Source: Janthinobacterium sp. GW458P
Lineage (GTDB): Bacteria; Pseudomonadota; Gammaproteobacteria; Burkholderiales; Burkholderiaceae_D
Reading direction: 5' to 3'
DNA: 48,207 nucleotides
NCBI RefSeq assembly: GCF_002127585.1
Contig: NZ_NEGZ01000032.1
Location: 45,691-93,897 of the forward strand
Part shown: positions 40,614-48,207 of the stretch, in pieces
Position numbering within the stretch: the stretch's first letter is position 1
How the letters are laid out: each line of letters opens with the position of its first letter
Position numbers and translations under genes: made by a program
Notes under the pieces: generated by a model
Database searches by the model: none
Seen by the model: only the letters and a program-made list of their open reading frames with translations
Told to the model about the DNA's origin: nothing

Positions 40614-41531
40614 ATGGATAAATTGCGCAGCATGGAAATTTTTGTCGCCGTCGTCGATGCAGGCAGTTTCACGGCCGCCGCCGAGGCGTTCCGGATTTCG
40701 CCCGTGATGGTGGGCAAGCACATCAAATACCTGGAAGAGCGGCTGGGCGCGCGGCTGCTGGCGCGCACCACGCGGCGGCAAAGCCTGACGGAAATCGGCC
40801 AGCAATATGTGGAACAGTGCCGCCAGATCCTGGCCAGCATCAACGCGGCGGAACGGGGCGCGGAAGCCATGCGCGCGGCGCCGCGCGGCAAGCTCAAAAT
40901 CACGGCGCCCGTGTCCTTCGGCAGCGAGTGCATCGCGCCGCTGATGGCCGACTACCTCGATGCGTATCCGGAAGTGAGCCTGGAACTGAACCTGAACGAC
41001 AGGACGGTGGACCTGGTGGAGGAAGGGTTTGACGCGGCCATCCGCATCGGCAAGCTGGAAGATTCCGCCATGGTGGCGCGCGTGCTGCGGCCGTATGCGA
41101 TGGTGATCTGCGCCGCGCCCGCCTACCTGGCCAGACACGGCACGCCGCGCACGCCGGCCGACCTGGCGCGCCACGAATGCCTGGACTTCATGCAGTGGAC
41201 GCGCCATGTGCGCTGGCGCCTGGCCAGGAGCGGCGACGACGATGGCAGCCCCGTGCGCGAAAGCCGCTTCCGCTCGAACAACGGGCAGGCGCTGCGCGTG
41301 GCGGCGCTGCACGGCTTCGGCATCGTCATGCAGGCGGAAATCCTGATGGCCGGTGATATCGCCGCCGGCAGGCTGGTGCCGCTGCTGGCCGACTACGTGC
41401 CGGCGCCGCGCCCCATGCACCTCGTGTACGCGCGCGACCGCCAGCCCACGCCGAAGCTGACGACCTTCATCGATTTTCTGCTGGAACGCTACGGGCCGGC
41501 GGCGACACCGCCACCGGCCACGCTCACGTAA
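40614..41531 (+). CDS. LysR-family transcriptional regulator
   Basis: A 305-residue LysR-type regulator of the CrgA/AaeR-like group. The HTH is at residues about 17-37 (GSFTAAAEAFRISPVMVGKH), then IKYLEERLGARLLARTTRR. The effector domain shows the segment GKLKITAPVSFGSECIAPLM and DAAIRIGKLEDSAMVARVL. It is divergent from the SDR gene at 39902-40501, the classical arrangement for a LysR target. Its end lies 9 bases from the stop of the convergent outer-membrane factor gene. Confidence 0.92.
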   Translation: MDKLRSMEIFVAVVDAGSFTAAAEAFRISPVMVGKHIKYLEERLGARLLARTTRRQSLTEIGQQYVEQCRQILASINAAERGAEAMRAAPRGKLKITAPVSFGSECIAPLMADYLDAYPEVSLELNLNDRTVDLVEEGFDAAIRIGKLEDSAMVARVLRPYAMVICAAPAYLARHGTPRTPADLARHECLDFMQWTRHVRWRLARSGDDDGSPVRESRFRSNNGQALRVAALHGFGIVMQAEILMAGDIAAGRLVPLLADYVPAPRPMHLVYARDRQPTPKLTTFIDFLLERYGPAATPPPATLT

Positions 41532-41540
41532 TCGTCGTAC

Positions 41541-43013
41541 TTAGTTGACCTTTGCGGCGGGCGCCGAGGCCAGCCTGGCCAGCTCGCCGTCCGGCTGCCA
41601 GCCGGCGCCGAGAGACCTCGCTACGGCAACCGTCGCCAGCAGGCGCTGGGTCTTGATCTGCGCGGCGGCGCGGTCCGCCGCCAGCGAACTGCGCTGGGCA
41701 TCGGTGACGTCGAGGTAGGTCGAGATGCCGCGCTCGTAGCGCGTGCGCGCCACCAGGTAGGCGCGCGCCGCCGCTGCCTGCGACAGGGCCTGGGCGTCGC
41801 CCTGCAACTGGCGCTGCTCCACGTCGGACAAGGCATCTTCCACTTCGCGCAAGGCCGTCAGCAGCTTCGTTTCGTGGTTCGCCACGGCTTCCGCATAGCG
41901 CGCCTTGCTCAAATCCAGATTGGCCTGATTGCGGCCGCCGTCGAAGATGGGCAGGGACAGGGCCAGCGGGCCAAAGCTGAACTGGCGCGAGCCGCCCTGC
42001 GCCAGGTCGCGCAGCTTTTCGGACGCGTAGCCGAAATTGCCCGTCAATTGCAGCGACGGGTAAAACGCGCCTTCGGCCACGCCCACTTGGGCGTTTGCCG
42101 CGCGCAGGCCCGCCACGCTGGAAACGAGGTCCGGGCGGTGCGCCAGCAGGCTGGCGGGCAAGCCGACAGGGATGGCGGGCGGCAGCGGCAAGCTCGATGG
42201 CTCGGCGGCCAGCGGCAATTGCAGCGCCGACGGCGGCTTGCCCGTCAAGGTGGCCAGGCTGTTTTCCAGCTGGTTGCGCTGGCGCTTGACTTCATGCAGG
42301 TCGGCCTGGGCGTTCGACAGTTCCACTTTCGCGCGCGCCAGGTCCAGCTCATTCGTCAGGCCCGCATTGAAGCGCGCCTCGACGAGCTGCGCCGACTCGC
42401 GGCGCGTGTCCAGGGCGCCATTCAGAATGGCCATTTCCGCATCCAGCCCGCGCAGCTGCCAGTAATTGCTGGCCACTTGCGACGACAGCATCAGCAGCAC
42501 GCCGTCGCGGTCGGCCTGCGCCGCCAGCGCCTGCGCGTCCGCCGCTTCGACCAGGCGCTTCACGCGGCCCAGCAGATCGACTTCATACGACAGCGAGCCG
42601 CCCACGGAGAAGTTATTCCCGCTGATCGAGCGGTTGCCCAGGGCCAGGCCCTGCGAGGTGTTGGCCGAGGTGCGCGAGTTCGAGATACCCGTGCTGACGT
42701 TCACGCTCGGGCCCTGGTTGGCGCGCGCCGTGCCGCTTTGCGCCAGCGCCTGCAGCAATCGCTCGCCGGCCGCCTTTACACTCGGATTGTCCTGCAGCGC
42801 GCTTTGCTCGAGGCGGTTCAGGGTGGCGTCGCCGTAGATGCTCCACCAGTCCTTGGGCAGCTGCGCGGCGTCCGCGGCGGCCGCGCCGTGGCGGAAGGTG
42901 TCGGTGCCGGCCACGTTTGCCGGGGCGGTGAAATCCTGGCCCACGGTGCCGCAGGCGGACAGCGCCACGGCAAGGGAAGCGGCCAGCGCGATTTTCGTCA
43001 ATACTGTTTGCAT
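41541..43013 (-). CDS. NodT-family outer-membrane efflux lipoprotein (TolC-like)
   Basis: A 490-residue outer-membrane factor of the RND/MFS efflux type. It is a lipoprotein: lipobox AVALSAC with C21. Two long helical OEP repeats follow, with the typical LPKDWWSIYGDATLNRLEQS, LSYEVDLLGRVKRLVEAADA, HRPDLVSSVAGLRAANAQVG, LPIFDGGRNQANLDL and ALREVEDALSDVE. It forms the outer channel for the EmrAB-like pair upstream in the same operon, 41 bases from emrB. The start at 43013 has AAGG upstream. Confidence 0.94.
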   Translation of the reverse strand: MQTVLTKIALAASLAVALSACGTVGQDFTAPANVAGTDTFRHGAAAADAAQLPKDWWSIYGDATLNRLEQSALQDNPSVKAAGERLLQALAQSGTARANQGPSVNVSTGISNSRTSANTSQGLALGNRSISGNNFSVGGSLSYEVDLLGRVKRLVEAADAQALAAQADRDGVLLMLSSQVASNYWQLRGLDAEMAILNGALDTRRESAQLVEARFNAGLTNELDLARAKVELSNAQADLHEVKRQRNQLENSLATLTGKPPSALQLPLAAEPSSLPLPPAIPVGLPASLLAHRPDLVSSVAGLRAANAQVGVAEGAFYPSLQLTGNFGYASEKLRDLAQGGSRQFSFGPLALSLPIFDGGRNQANLDLSKARYAEAVANHETKLLTALREVEDALSDVEQRQLQGDAQALSQAAAARAYLVARTRYERGISTYLDVTDAQRSSLAADRAAAQIKTQRLLATVAVARSLGAGWQPDGELARLASAPAAKVN

Positions 43014-43054
43014 GATGATTACCTTCTTGTTCTTGAGGTGGCTGCGTGCGGCGC

Positions 43055-44653
43055 TCAATGACCGCCGCCACCGCCACCGGGAGCTTTGAGTTTGTCGGCC
43101 AGCCACAGGGGCACGATGCAGGCCAGCAGGATGGCGCCGACGAGGAAGAAGCCGTCGTTGTAGGCCATCACGTAGGCTTCGCGGCGCACGATGCCGTCGA
43201 TCGCCTGTAAGGCCTGGTTGCCGGCCGTGACGGCGTCATAGCCCTTGGCCATGAACGAGGACGTCAGCTGGTCGATGCGCAGCTGCGTGGCGCTGGAATA
43301 CGCGTTGATCGCCTCGCCCAGGCGCTGCGAGTGGAAATGCTCGCGCGTGCTCAGGGCCGTGGCCAGCAGGGCAATGCCGATCGAGCCGCCCAGGTTGCGC
43401 GTCATGTTGAACAGGCTCGAAGCGGACGCCATGTCCTTCGGCGCGATGCCCTTCATGGCGAAGTTCGACAGGGTCAGCATGACGAAGGGCTGGCCCAGCG
43501 CGCGCACCACCTGCGACCACAGCAGCTGGTCGTAGCCGGTGGAGGCGTCCATGTAGGCATTCATCATGCACGAGCCGCCGAACAGCAAGAGGCCGAACGA
43601 GCACAGGATGCGGTTGTCCACCTTCGACGACAGCTTGGCAACAAACGGCATGATGAACAGCTGCGGCAAGCCCACCCACATGATGACTTCACCGATCTGC
43701 ATCGGCGAGTAGCCGGCGATCTGGCCCAGGAACAGGGGCAGCAGAAAGGCCGAGCCATACAGGCCCATGCCTGTCACGGCCGACAGCACGGTGGCCACTA
43801 AAAAGTTGCGCTGGCCGTACAGGGCCAGGTTGACGAACGGCTCGGCGCGCGTGGCGCTGGTGACGACCCAGCCCAGGATGCCCGTCAGGGCCAGCGCGGC
43901 GAAGGCGATGATGAAGCCCGAGTCGAACCAGTCCTTCGAATTGCCCTCTTCCAGGAAGATGGTCAGGCAGCCCAGGCCCAGGGCCATGAAGAAGATGCCC
44001 AGCCAGTCGGCCTTCCAGAACAATTTGAGCTGCATCGGCTCCTTGTCCAGGCCATAGATCATGCCGGCGATCAGCAGCACGCCAGGCACCCAGTTGATGT
44101 AGAAAATCGAGGGCCAGCCATACAGCTCGGAGAGGTAGCCGCCGAGGGTCGGGCCCATGGCCGGCGCCAGGGTGGCCGTCAGGCCGAAGATGGCCATGCC
44201 GACGGCGCGCTTGGAGGCGGGCAGCTTGAGCATCACCAGCGTGAACGCCATGGGGATCAGCGCGCCGCCCGTAAAACCCTGCAGCATGCGGAAGACGATC
44301 ATGCTTTCCAGGTTCCAGGCCGCGCCGCACAGGGTGGAGAACAGCAGGAAGAAAGCGGTGGTGCCTATCATGTAGGCGCGCAGTCCGAATACGCGCGCCA
44401 GCAGCGCGGTGAGGGGAATGACGATGATTTCCGCCACCAGGTAGGCCGTGGAAATCCACGAGCCCTCTTCCTGGGTGGCCGACAGCGAGCCAAGGATGTC
44501 CTTGAGCGAGGAATTGGTGATCTGGATGTCGAGCACCGCCATGAAGGCGCCCAGCATGCCGGCGGCGACCGCCAGCCAGGTGCGCCCGGAGACTTTCTCG
44601 TCAATCACGGGAAACGCCGGCGGCTTCGCCAGCGTGGTGGAAGGGCTGCTCAT
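43055..44653 (-). CDS. EmrB/QacA-family (DHA2) drug efflux MFS transporter
   Basis: A 532-residue inner-membrane protein with 14 hydrophobic segments, DHA2 family. The EmrB-type motifs AVLDIQITNSSLKDILGSLS, EEGSWISTAYLVAEIIVIPL and FRMLQGFTGGALIPMAFTLV are clear. It exports hydrophobic drugs using the proton gradient together with the HlyD-like protein encoded 6 bases upstream. The C-terminus GGGGGGH is a Gly-rich tail. Middle gene of the emrA-emrB-nodT-type operon. Confidence 0.95.
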   Translation of the reverse strand: MSSPSTTLAKPPAFPVIDEKVSGRTWLAVAAGMLGAFMAVLDIQITNSSLKDILGSLSATQEEGSWISTAYLVAEIIVIPLTALLARVFGLRAYMIGTTAFFLLFSTLCGAAWNLESMIVFRMLQGFTGGALIPMAFTLVMLKLPASKRAVGMAIFGLTATLAPAMGPTLGGYLSELYGWPSIFYINWVPGVLLIAGMIYGLDKEPMQLKLFWKADWLGIFFMALGLGCLTIFLEEGNSKDWFDSGFIIAFAALALTGILGWVVTSATRAEPFVNLALYGQRNFLVATVLSAVTGMGLYGSAFLLPLFLGQIAGYSPMQIGEVIMWVGLPQLFIMPFVAKLSSKVDNRILCSFGLLLFGGSCMMNAYMDASTGYDQLLWSQVVRALGQPFVMLTLSNFAMKGIAPKDMASASSLFNMTRNLGGSIGIALLATALSTREHFHSQRLGEAINAYSSATQLRIDQLTSSFMAKGYDAVTAGNQALQAIDGIVRREAYVMAYNDGFFLVGAILLACIVPLWLADKLKAPGGGGGGH

Positions 44654-44659
44654 GGAAGC

Positions 44660-45865
44660 TTAGCGGGCGGCGGTCTGGGCGGCAGGAGCGGCGGCGTGGC
44701 GCGGTGCCTCGGCCTTGTCCTGGGCCGACACGGGCTGGTTCACTTCCACTTCGGCGATCACCGACATGCCCGGCACCAGGCGGCCATTCATGGCCTTGAT
44801 GTCTTCCGGCTGGAAGACGATTTTCACCGGTACGCGCTGCACGATCTTGGTGAAGTTGCCGGTGGCGTTATCGGCCGGCAGCAGGGCGAACTGCGCGCCC
44901 GAGGCAGGGGCGAAGCTGTCCACCGTGCCCACCAGTTTCTTGCCCGGCATGGCGTCGATGGTCACGTGCACGCTCTGGCCGCGGTGCAGGTCGGCCAGCT
45001 GGGTTTCCTTGAAGTTGGCGGTGACCCAGACGTTGTCCTGCACGATGGCCGTCAGCTGCTGGCCAGGCTGCACGCGCATGCCCGTTTCCACGTTGCGCTT
45101 GCCGATGCGGCCGGCGACGGGCGCCAGGATGCGGTTGTACTGCAGCTGCTGTTCCGCGTCCTTCAGTTGCACGCGCAGCACGGCCACCTGGGCCTTGGCC
45201 ACGTCGCGCGCAGCTTGCGCCGCGCCGATCTGCGCCTTGGCGGCGGACGCGCTGTCGCGGCGGGCGGCCAGGTCGGCCACGGCGCTGGAGCGGGCCGCGT
45301 TGGCGGCGTCCAGTTCCGCTTTCGAGACGGCTTTCATCTGGCTCGTGTACAGCTGGCCGAAGCGCTCGGCATCCTGCTTGGCGCGCAGCAGCTGCGCGTC
45401 GGCCTGCGCCACTTGCGCCTGGGCGGCGCTCGCTTGCGCCTGCACTTGCGCGATCTGCGCGTCGGCCTGCAGCACCTGCTGCTCGGCACTGGCGATCTGC
45501 GCGGCGATCTGCTCGGTTTTCACGCGCTGGTCGAAGGGATCGAGTTCGGCGATCACGTCGCCCTCTTTCACGATTTGATTGTCATCAATAAAAACCTTGG
45601 TGACGACGCCGGAAATGCGCGCCGACACCGGATGCACATGGCCGGCCACATAGGCGTTTTCCGTTTCCACGAAATAGTGGCTGCGGTACCACATGCGCGC
45701 GCCGGCGCCCAGCGCGACGAGGACGATCAGGCCGGCGATGATTTTCACGCGGTTGTTCGGGGGGGCGGAGCTGGCGGAAGCGGCGGGCGTGGAAGGCACG
45801 GCCGGGGCCGCGGGTGGGACGGCGCTCAGCACCTTGTGCTCTGCTTGGCCTGGCTGGTTGGACAT
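44660..45865 (-). CDS. EmrA/HlyD-family membrane fusion protein
   Basis: A 401-residue periplasmic adaptor. A short cytoplasmic Pro/Ala-rich head is followed by one membrane helix (residues about 41-57), the biotinyl-lipoyl half-motifs (ENAYVAGHVHPVSARISGVV, ILAPVAGRIGKRNVETGMRV), a long Ala/Gln-rich coiled coil (about 115-240) and a beta-barrel. It links the EmrB-like pump to the NodT-like channel. The start at 45865 has GGAGC upstream; the open frame goes on 78 bases without a ribosome site. It is the first gene of the operon and is divergent from the TetR regulator, which probably represses it. Confidence 0.95.
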   Translation of the reverse strand: MSNQPGQAEHKVLSAVPPAAPAVPSTPAASASSAPPNNRVKIIAGLIVLVALGAGARMWYRSHYFVETENAYVAGHVHPVSARISGVVTKVFIDDNQIVKEGDVIAELDPFDQRVKTEQIAAQIASAEQQVLQADAQIAQVQAQASAAQAQVAQADAQLLRAKQDAERFGQLYTSQMKAVSKAELDAANAARSSAVADLAARRDSASAAKAQIGAAQAARDVAKAQVAVLRVQLKDAEQQLQYNRILAPVAGRIGKRNVETGMRVQPGQQLTAIVQDNVWVTANFKETQLADLHRGQSVHVTIDAMPGKKLVGTVDSFAPASGAQFALLPADNATGNFTKIVQRVPVKIVFQPEDIKAMNGRLVPGMSVIAEVEVNQPVSAQDKAEAPRHAAAPAAQTAAR

Positions 45866-45877
45866 ACTCGCTCCGAA

Positions 45878-45899
45878 AATGAAATGACGTAGATTCATT
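45878..45899. promoter_or_regulatory. TetR-type operator-like site 2 (over emrA start point)
   Basis: A 22-base imperfect palindrome AATGAAA-N8-ATTCATT overlapping the emrA -10 region. It shares the arm pattern and spacing of the site at 45928-45949. Confidence 0.6.
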
Positions 45900-45925
45900 A
45901 TTAGGCAAAGAAAAGCGCTTGTCAA
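45898..45925 (-). promoter_or_regulatory. emrA operon promoter
   Basis: On the minus strand TTGACA (45920-45925) and TAATAA (45898-45903) with a 16-base spacer, 32 bases before the emrA start. Confidence 0.7.
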
Positions 45926-45927
45926 GA

Positions 45928-45949
45928 AATGAAACGATTGCATTTCATT
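45928..45949. promoter_or_regulatory. TetR-type operator-like site 1
   Basis: A 22-base perfect-arm palindrome AATGAAA-N8-TTTCATT (arms extend one base further each side). It sits between the emrA -35 box and the start of the tetR-type promoter, overlapping the latter's -35. Confidence 0.65.
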
Positions 45950-45966
45950 TTAATTTGCACTACAGT
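45938..45966 (+). promoter_or_regulatory. Possible promoter of the TetR regulator gene
   Basis: TTGCAT (45938-45943) and TACAGT (45961-45966) with a 17-base spacer; the -35 lies inside operator-like site 1, which would give autorepression. Confidence 0.55.
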
Positions 45967-46009
45967 GTGAGCCGTCACTTACCCTTCAACTCATAAAGAG
46001 ACCCAGACC

Positions 46010-46729
46010 ATGTCCGATCCCGGCCTCAGCGATACCCTGCCTACCGATACAGACTCCGGCAACGCCGCCACCGAACTGACGTGCTGCGGCAAGCCTGCCG
46101 GCCGCCCGCGCGCGGCCGACATGGAAGCGCGCATGGAAAACCTGCTGCACACGGCCGGCTGCCTGTTCCTGGAAAAAGGCTATGGGAAAGTCAGCCTGGA
46201 AATGATCGCGCGCGAAGCCCACGTGGCCGTGCGCACGATTTATGTGAAGTTTGGCGGCAAGTCGGGCTTGTTCAATGCCGTGGTGGAACTGCGCCGCGCC
46301 GCGTATTTCTCGACCATGCCGGCGCTGGAAACGGATATGCGGCCCCTGCCCACCATCCTCGGCGAGTTCGGCCTGCTGTTCGTGCAACTGGTGACGATGC
46401 CGGCGGCGATACGCCTGAACCGCATGGTGGTGGCCGAAGCGGCTACGCACCCGGAACTGGCGGAAACGTTTTACAAGGTGGGACCGGGGCAGACGCGCGA
46501 GATGCTGACCAAGTTTTTCAAGCGTCCTGATATTGCACCGCTGTTTCGCGAGGAATTGACGGCATCCATGCTGGCCTTGCACCTGCTCAATTGCCTGCTG
46601 GGCGACCAGATGTCGCGCCTGCTGTTTCCGCCCCAGGCGCAGCCTGATGTCGCACAATTGCGCGCCAAGGTCGAGGTCAGTCTCGACCTGTTCCTGCGCG
46701 GCACCCTGCGCGCGCCGCTGCCGGCCTGA
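46010..46729 (+). CDS. TetR/AcrR-family transcriptional regulator
   Basis: A 239-residue regulator. After a disordered head of about 30 residues (with CC at 25-26) comes the TetR HTH (VSLEMIAREAHVAVRTIYVK, 61-80, then FGGKSGLFNAVV) and a helical ligand-binding domain. It is divergent from the emrA-type operon, and two matched operator-like palindromes lie between; it most likely represses both itself and the pump until a drug binds. The start has an AAAGAG site. The stop is 8 bases from the stop of the convergent phosphoesterase-like gene. Confidence 0.92.
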   Translation: MSDPGLSDTLPTDTDSGNAATELTCCGKPAGRPRAADMEARMENLLHTAGCLFLEKGYGKVSLEMIAREAHVAVRTIYVKFGGKSGLFNAVVELRRAAYFSTMPALETDMRPLPTILGEFGLLFVQLVTMPAAIRLNRMVVAEAATHPELAETFYKVGPGQTREMLTKFFKRPDIAPLFREELTASMLALHLLNCLLGDQMSRLLFPPQAQPDVAQLRAKVEVSLDLFLRGTLRAPLPA

Positions 46730-46737
46730 AACCCGGA

Positions 46738-47919
46738 TCAGCCAGGGCGGCTGCAGTCCTCGGGCGCAGACGTCTCTGTCCGGACGGCCTCGATGCGTTC
46801 ACCGCTGAGGCCCAGTGCGCGCAGGAAAGGCTGGGCCGCCGACGCGCCGTCAATGCTCAGTGAGGACTCACTGCCATCATAGCGTTCCGGGCCGTAGCGC
46901 ATCAGATCAAACGACGTTTCAAAGCGCTGCGCCAGGAAATAGGTGCGGAAGTAATCGAAGGAAAACGCCACCTGGCCATCGGCGCGCAGCAGCAGGCCGT
47001 GCGCATACAGCGGCGCCAGCCAATCGCCCGCCCCCATGTCCCAGCCCTTCACGCCGCAATAGTCGCAGGCAAAGCGCTGCAACTCCGCCTCGCTCAGGAA
47101 CAGGGTCTTGGCTTCGAACATCACGAAGGCCAGTTCGATGAGGAATTCGCGTGCCGCCACGGCGTCGTCGGACGGCCCGCGGTGCGGCATGCCCGCCTTG
47201 CCCAGCAAGCCGTCGAGATAGACGCGCTCGTCGGCCAGTTGCGGCAACAGGGTGGCAAATACATAGTCGGCATCCATCTGCCCCGTTTCCTGGCCATTCG
47301 GCGTGTACAGCACCGACAGGGCGAAGTGTTTACTCACTTCGTCGAACTCGCGCAAGGCCACCGTCCACTGCGAACCGGGTGCGCCGTCGGCGCCACTGTT
47401 GCCGAATTCCAATACGGCAAACGCCGCCATCTGGCCATGAGCACCGTACAGGCTGCCAGGATTGCTCTTGAACAAGATACCCAGCGACTTCATCAGCGAG
47501 CTGGCGTCGCCCGTATGCTGGTGGCCATGGAACACGGCGTGGATATTCTTGTAGCGCGCGCGCTGCTCGGCACTGGCGTGCTCATCGGCAGCGAAAAAGC
47601 TGAAACCGGCATTGCCCAGCGCGGCGGCGGCGACACCCTGCTGGCGGCTGCCCGGCACCAGGTAAAAGCGCGCGCCCGGCAGGCTGGCCGCCTGCAGCAG
47701 CGGACGCAGAAAATATTCGTAGACATACACGGGCGTCGTGCCGGCGCAGGCGTCAGGCGCCACCAGCTGGCCCGTAAAGAAAATGGCATCGATCTGTTTT
47801 CCCGCCGCCAGGATGGCGGCCACATCCTGATACAAGGCGTGCAGCATCACGGCCTGCTCTTGCTCATCGGCCCGGCGTAAGCGCACATCGGCAATATGGA
47901 GGGCGGTAAATTTTTTCAT
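46738..47919 (-). CDS. Degenerate metallophosphoesterase-like protein with NACHT-type C-terminal region
   Basis: A 393-residue protein. Residues 1-165 follow the calcineurin-like phosphoesterase plan: LHIADVRLRR (usual LHISDLHL), DAIFFTGQLV (usual FTGDL), FYLVPGSRQ (usual VPGNHD) and a retained VFHGHQHTG (H133, H135). Three of the four metal motifs have lost key residues (R13 for His, Q51 for Asp, S91-R92 for Asn-His), so catalysis is unlikely. Residues about 250-345 (LSEAELQRFACDYCGVKGWD, VAFSFDYFRTYFLAQRFE) resemble the helical end region of NACHT/STAND proteins, but there is no P-loop NTPase between the parts. Start at 47919 without a clear ribosome site. The family link is from motifs only. 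Confidence 0.55.
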   Translation of the reverse strand: MKKFTALHIADVRLRRADEQEQAVMLHALYQDVAAILAAGKQIDAIFFTGQLVAPDACAGTTPVYVYEYFLRPLLQAASLPGARFYLVPGSRQQGVAAAALGNAGFSFFAADEHASAEQRARYKNIHAVFHGHQHTGDASSLMKSLGILFKSNPGSLYGAHGQMAAFAVLEFGNSGADGAPGSQWTVALREFDEVSKHFALSVLYTPNGQETGQMDADYVFATLLPQLADERVYLDGLLGKAGMPHRGPSDDAVAAREFLIELAFVMFEAKTLFLSEAELQRFACDYCGVKGWDMGAGDWLAPLYAHGLLLRADGQVAFSFDYFRTYFLAQRFETSFDLMRYGPERYDGSESSLSIDGASAAQPFLRALGLSGERIEAVRTETSAPEDCSRPG

Positions 47920-48180
47920 TGTTGCAAAACTTTCTCAGCACAGCCGAACTTGACCGGACACTGGCAACGTTCAGGGAAAAATCACACACCCCGGGTCAAG
48001 CGTGAGCGAAACATAGTTACAGACTTCCATTCTGCCATTTTTTCCATACGGCAATACTCACCAATTTTCACATGGGACGTATCCGCCACAGATCGCGTGC
48101 ATTTTACGCCGCCCAGGTCAAAGGAAATAAAAAAAACGCGCGCACTTTCCCGTTTTTTTGTACTGGAAGTTAACTATTTA
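47920..48180. other. Intergenic region, no gene seen
   Basis: 261 bases upstream of the phosphoesterase-like gene. It should hold that gene's promoter on the minus strand, but no convincing -35/-10 pair was found. Near 48130-48160 there is an A-run and T-run around a GC-rich segment that could be a weak terminator for a minus-strand gene entering from the right. Confidence 0.4.
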
Positions 48181-48207
48181 TCAGCGCTTGCGCGGCGGCG
48201 GCAGGTC
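48181..48207 (-). CDS. Possible C-terminus of a gene entering from the right edge
   Basis: On the minus strand the last bases read ...DLPPPRKR followed by TGA at 48181-48183. A basic, proline-rich end directly before an A/T-rich terminator-like stretch is plausible for a real gene, but only eight codons are visible and no family can be named. Confidence 0.3.
   Translation of the reverse strand, partial: DLPPPRKR

Noticed and set aside
1-48207. CRISPR array, insertion sequence or prophage
   Set aside because: No regularly spaced repeats, no transposase or integrase motifs and no phage structural genes were seen; the only repeated elements are the two intergenic hairpin families.

Overview
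The window looks like chromosomal DNA of a GC-rich betaproteobacterium of the Oxalobacteraceae type (Janthinobacterium, Massilia or Duganella relatives). This rests on the gene families, high GC, PHA phasin, PEP-CTERM protein, TonB receptor and the slpA-ispH / radC-rpmB-rpmG neighbourhood. The genus is an inference; there is no rRNA gene to settle it. About 50 protein genes and one tRNA are supported. No transposase, integrase, CRISPR array or prophage was seen, so this is mostly core and housekeeping DNA with a few accessory genes.

Layout. 1-3.6 kb: the 3' part of a TonB-dependent receptor, a PEP-CTERM secreted protein, and a two-gene unit (DUF2314/DUF2185-like protein and MmcQ/YjbR-like protein). 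3.6-10.1 kb: a sulfur cluster on the minus strand with a CysB-type regulator, cysA, cysW, cysT, a 1-Cys peroxiredoxin, an RBBP9-like hydrolase and the sulfate-binding protein gene sbp. 10.4-15.6 kb: diacylglycerol kinase, an IclR regulator, a PBP7-type D,D-endopeptidase, a nitroreductase with a DMT transporter, and phasin with a well-marked promoter/operator region. 15.7-19.4 kb: branched-chain amino acid ABC transporter livH-livM-livG-livF, without its binding protein. 19.7-22.6 kb: slpA-ispH facing radC and the ribosomal protein genes rpmB-rpmG. 22.7-28.1 kb: fatty acid desaturase, MscS-family channel, purN with an RsmB-type rRNA methyltransferase, and a barstar-like protein with no partner RNase. 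28.5-32.4 kb: glycine-zipper protein, spermidine-synthase-like protein, a lone GspE/PilB-type ATPase, tRNA-Lys(UUU) and a small cysteine-containing secreted protein. 32.3-40.5 kb: mostly exported proteins (LprI-like, S9 peptidase, BON protein, HExxH protein, M49-like peptidase) and a short SDR. 40.6-46.7 kb: a LysR regulator and a tripartite drug efflux operon (EmrA-like, EmrB-like, NodT-like) divergent from a TetR regulator. 46.7-47.9 kb: a degenerate metallophosphoesterase-like protein whose C-terminus resembles the end of NACHT/STAND-type proteins.

The best non-gene signals are two families of intergenic hairpin repeats, each present twice and abutting or close to gene ends, with stem changes that look compensatory between copies. 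There are also two matched pairs of operator-like sites: one pair around the phasin promoter, and one pair in the emrA/tetR divergent region. The most unusual gene is the catalytically dead-looking phosphoesterase at the right end. No complete new system was demonstrated.
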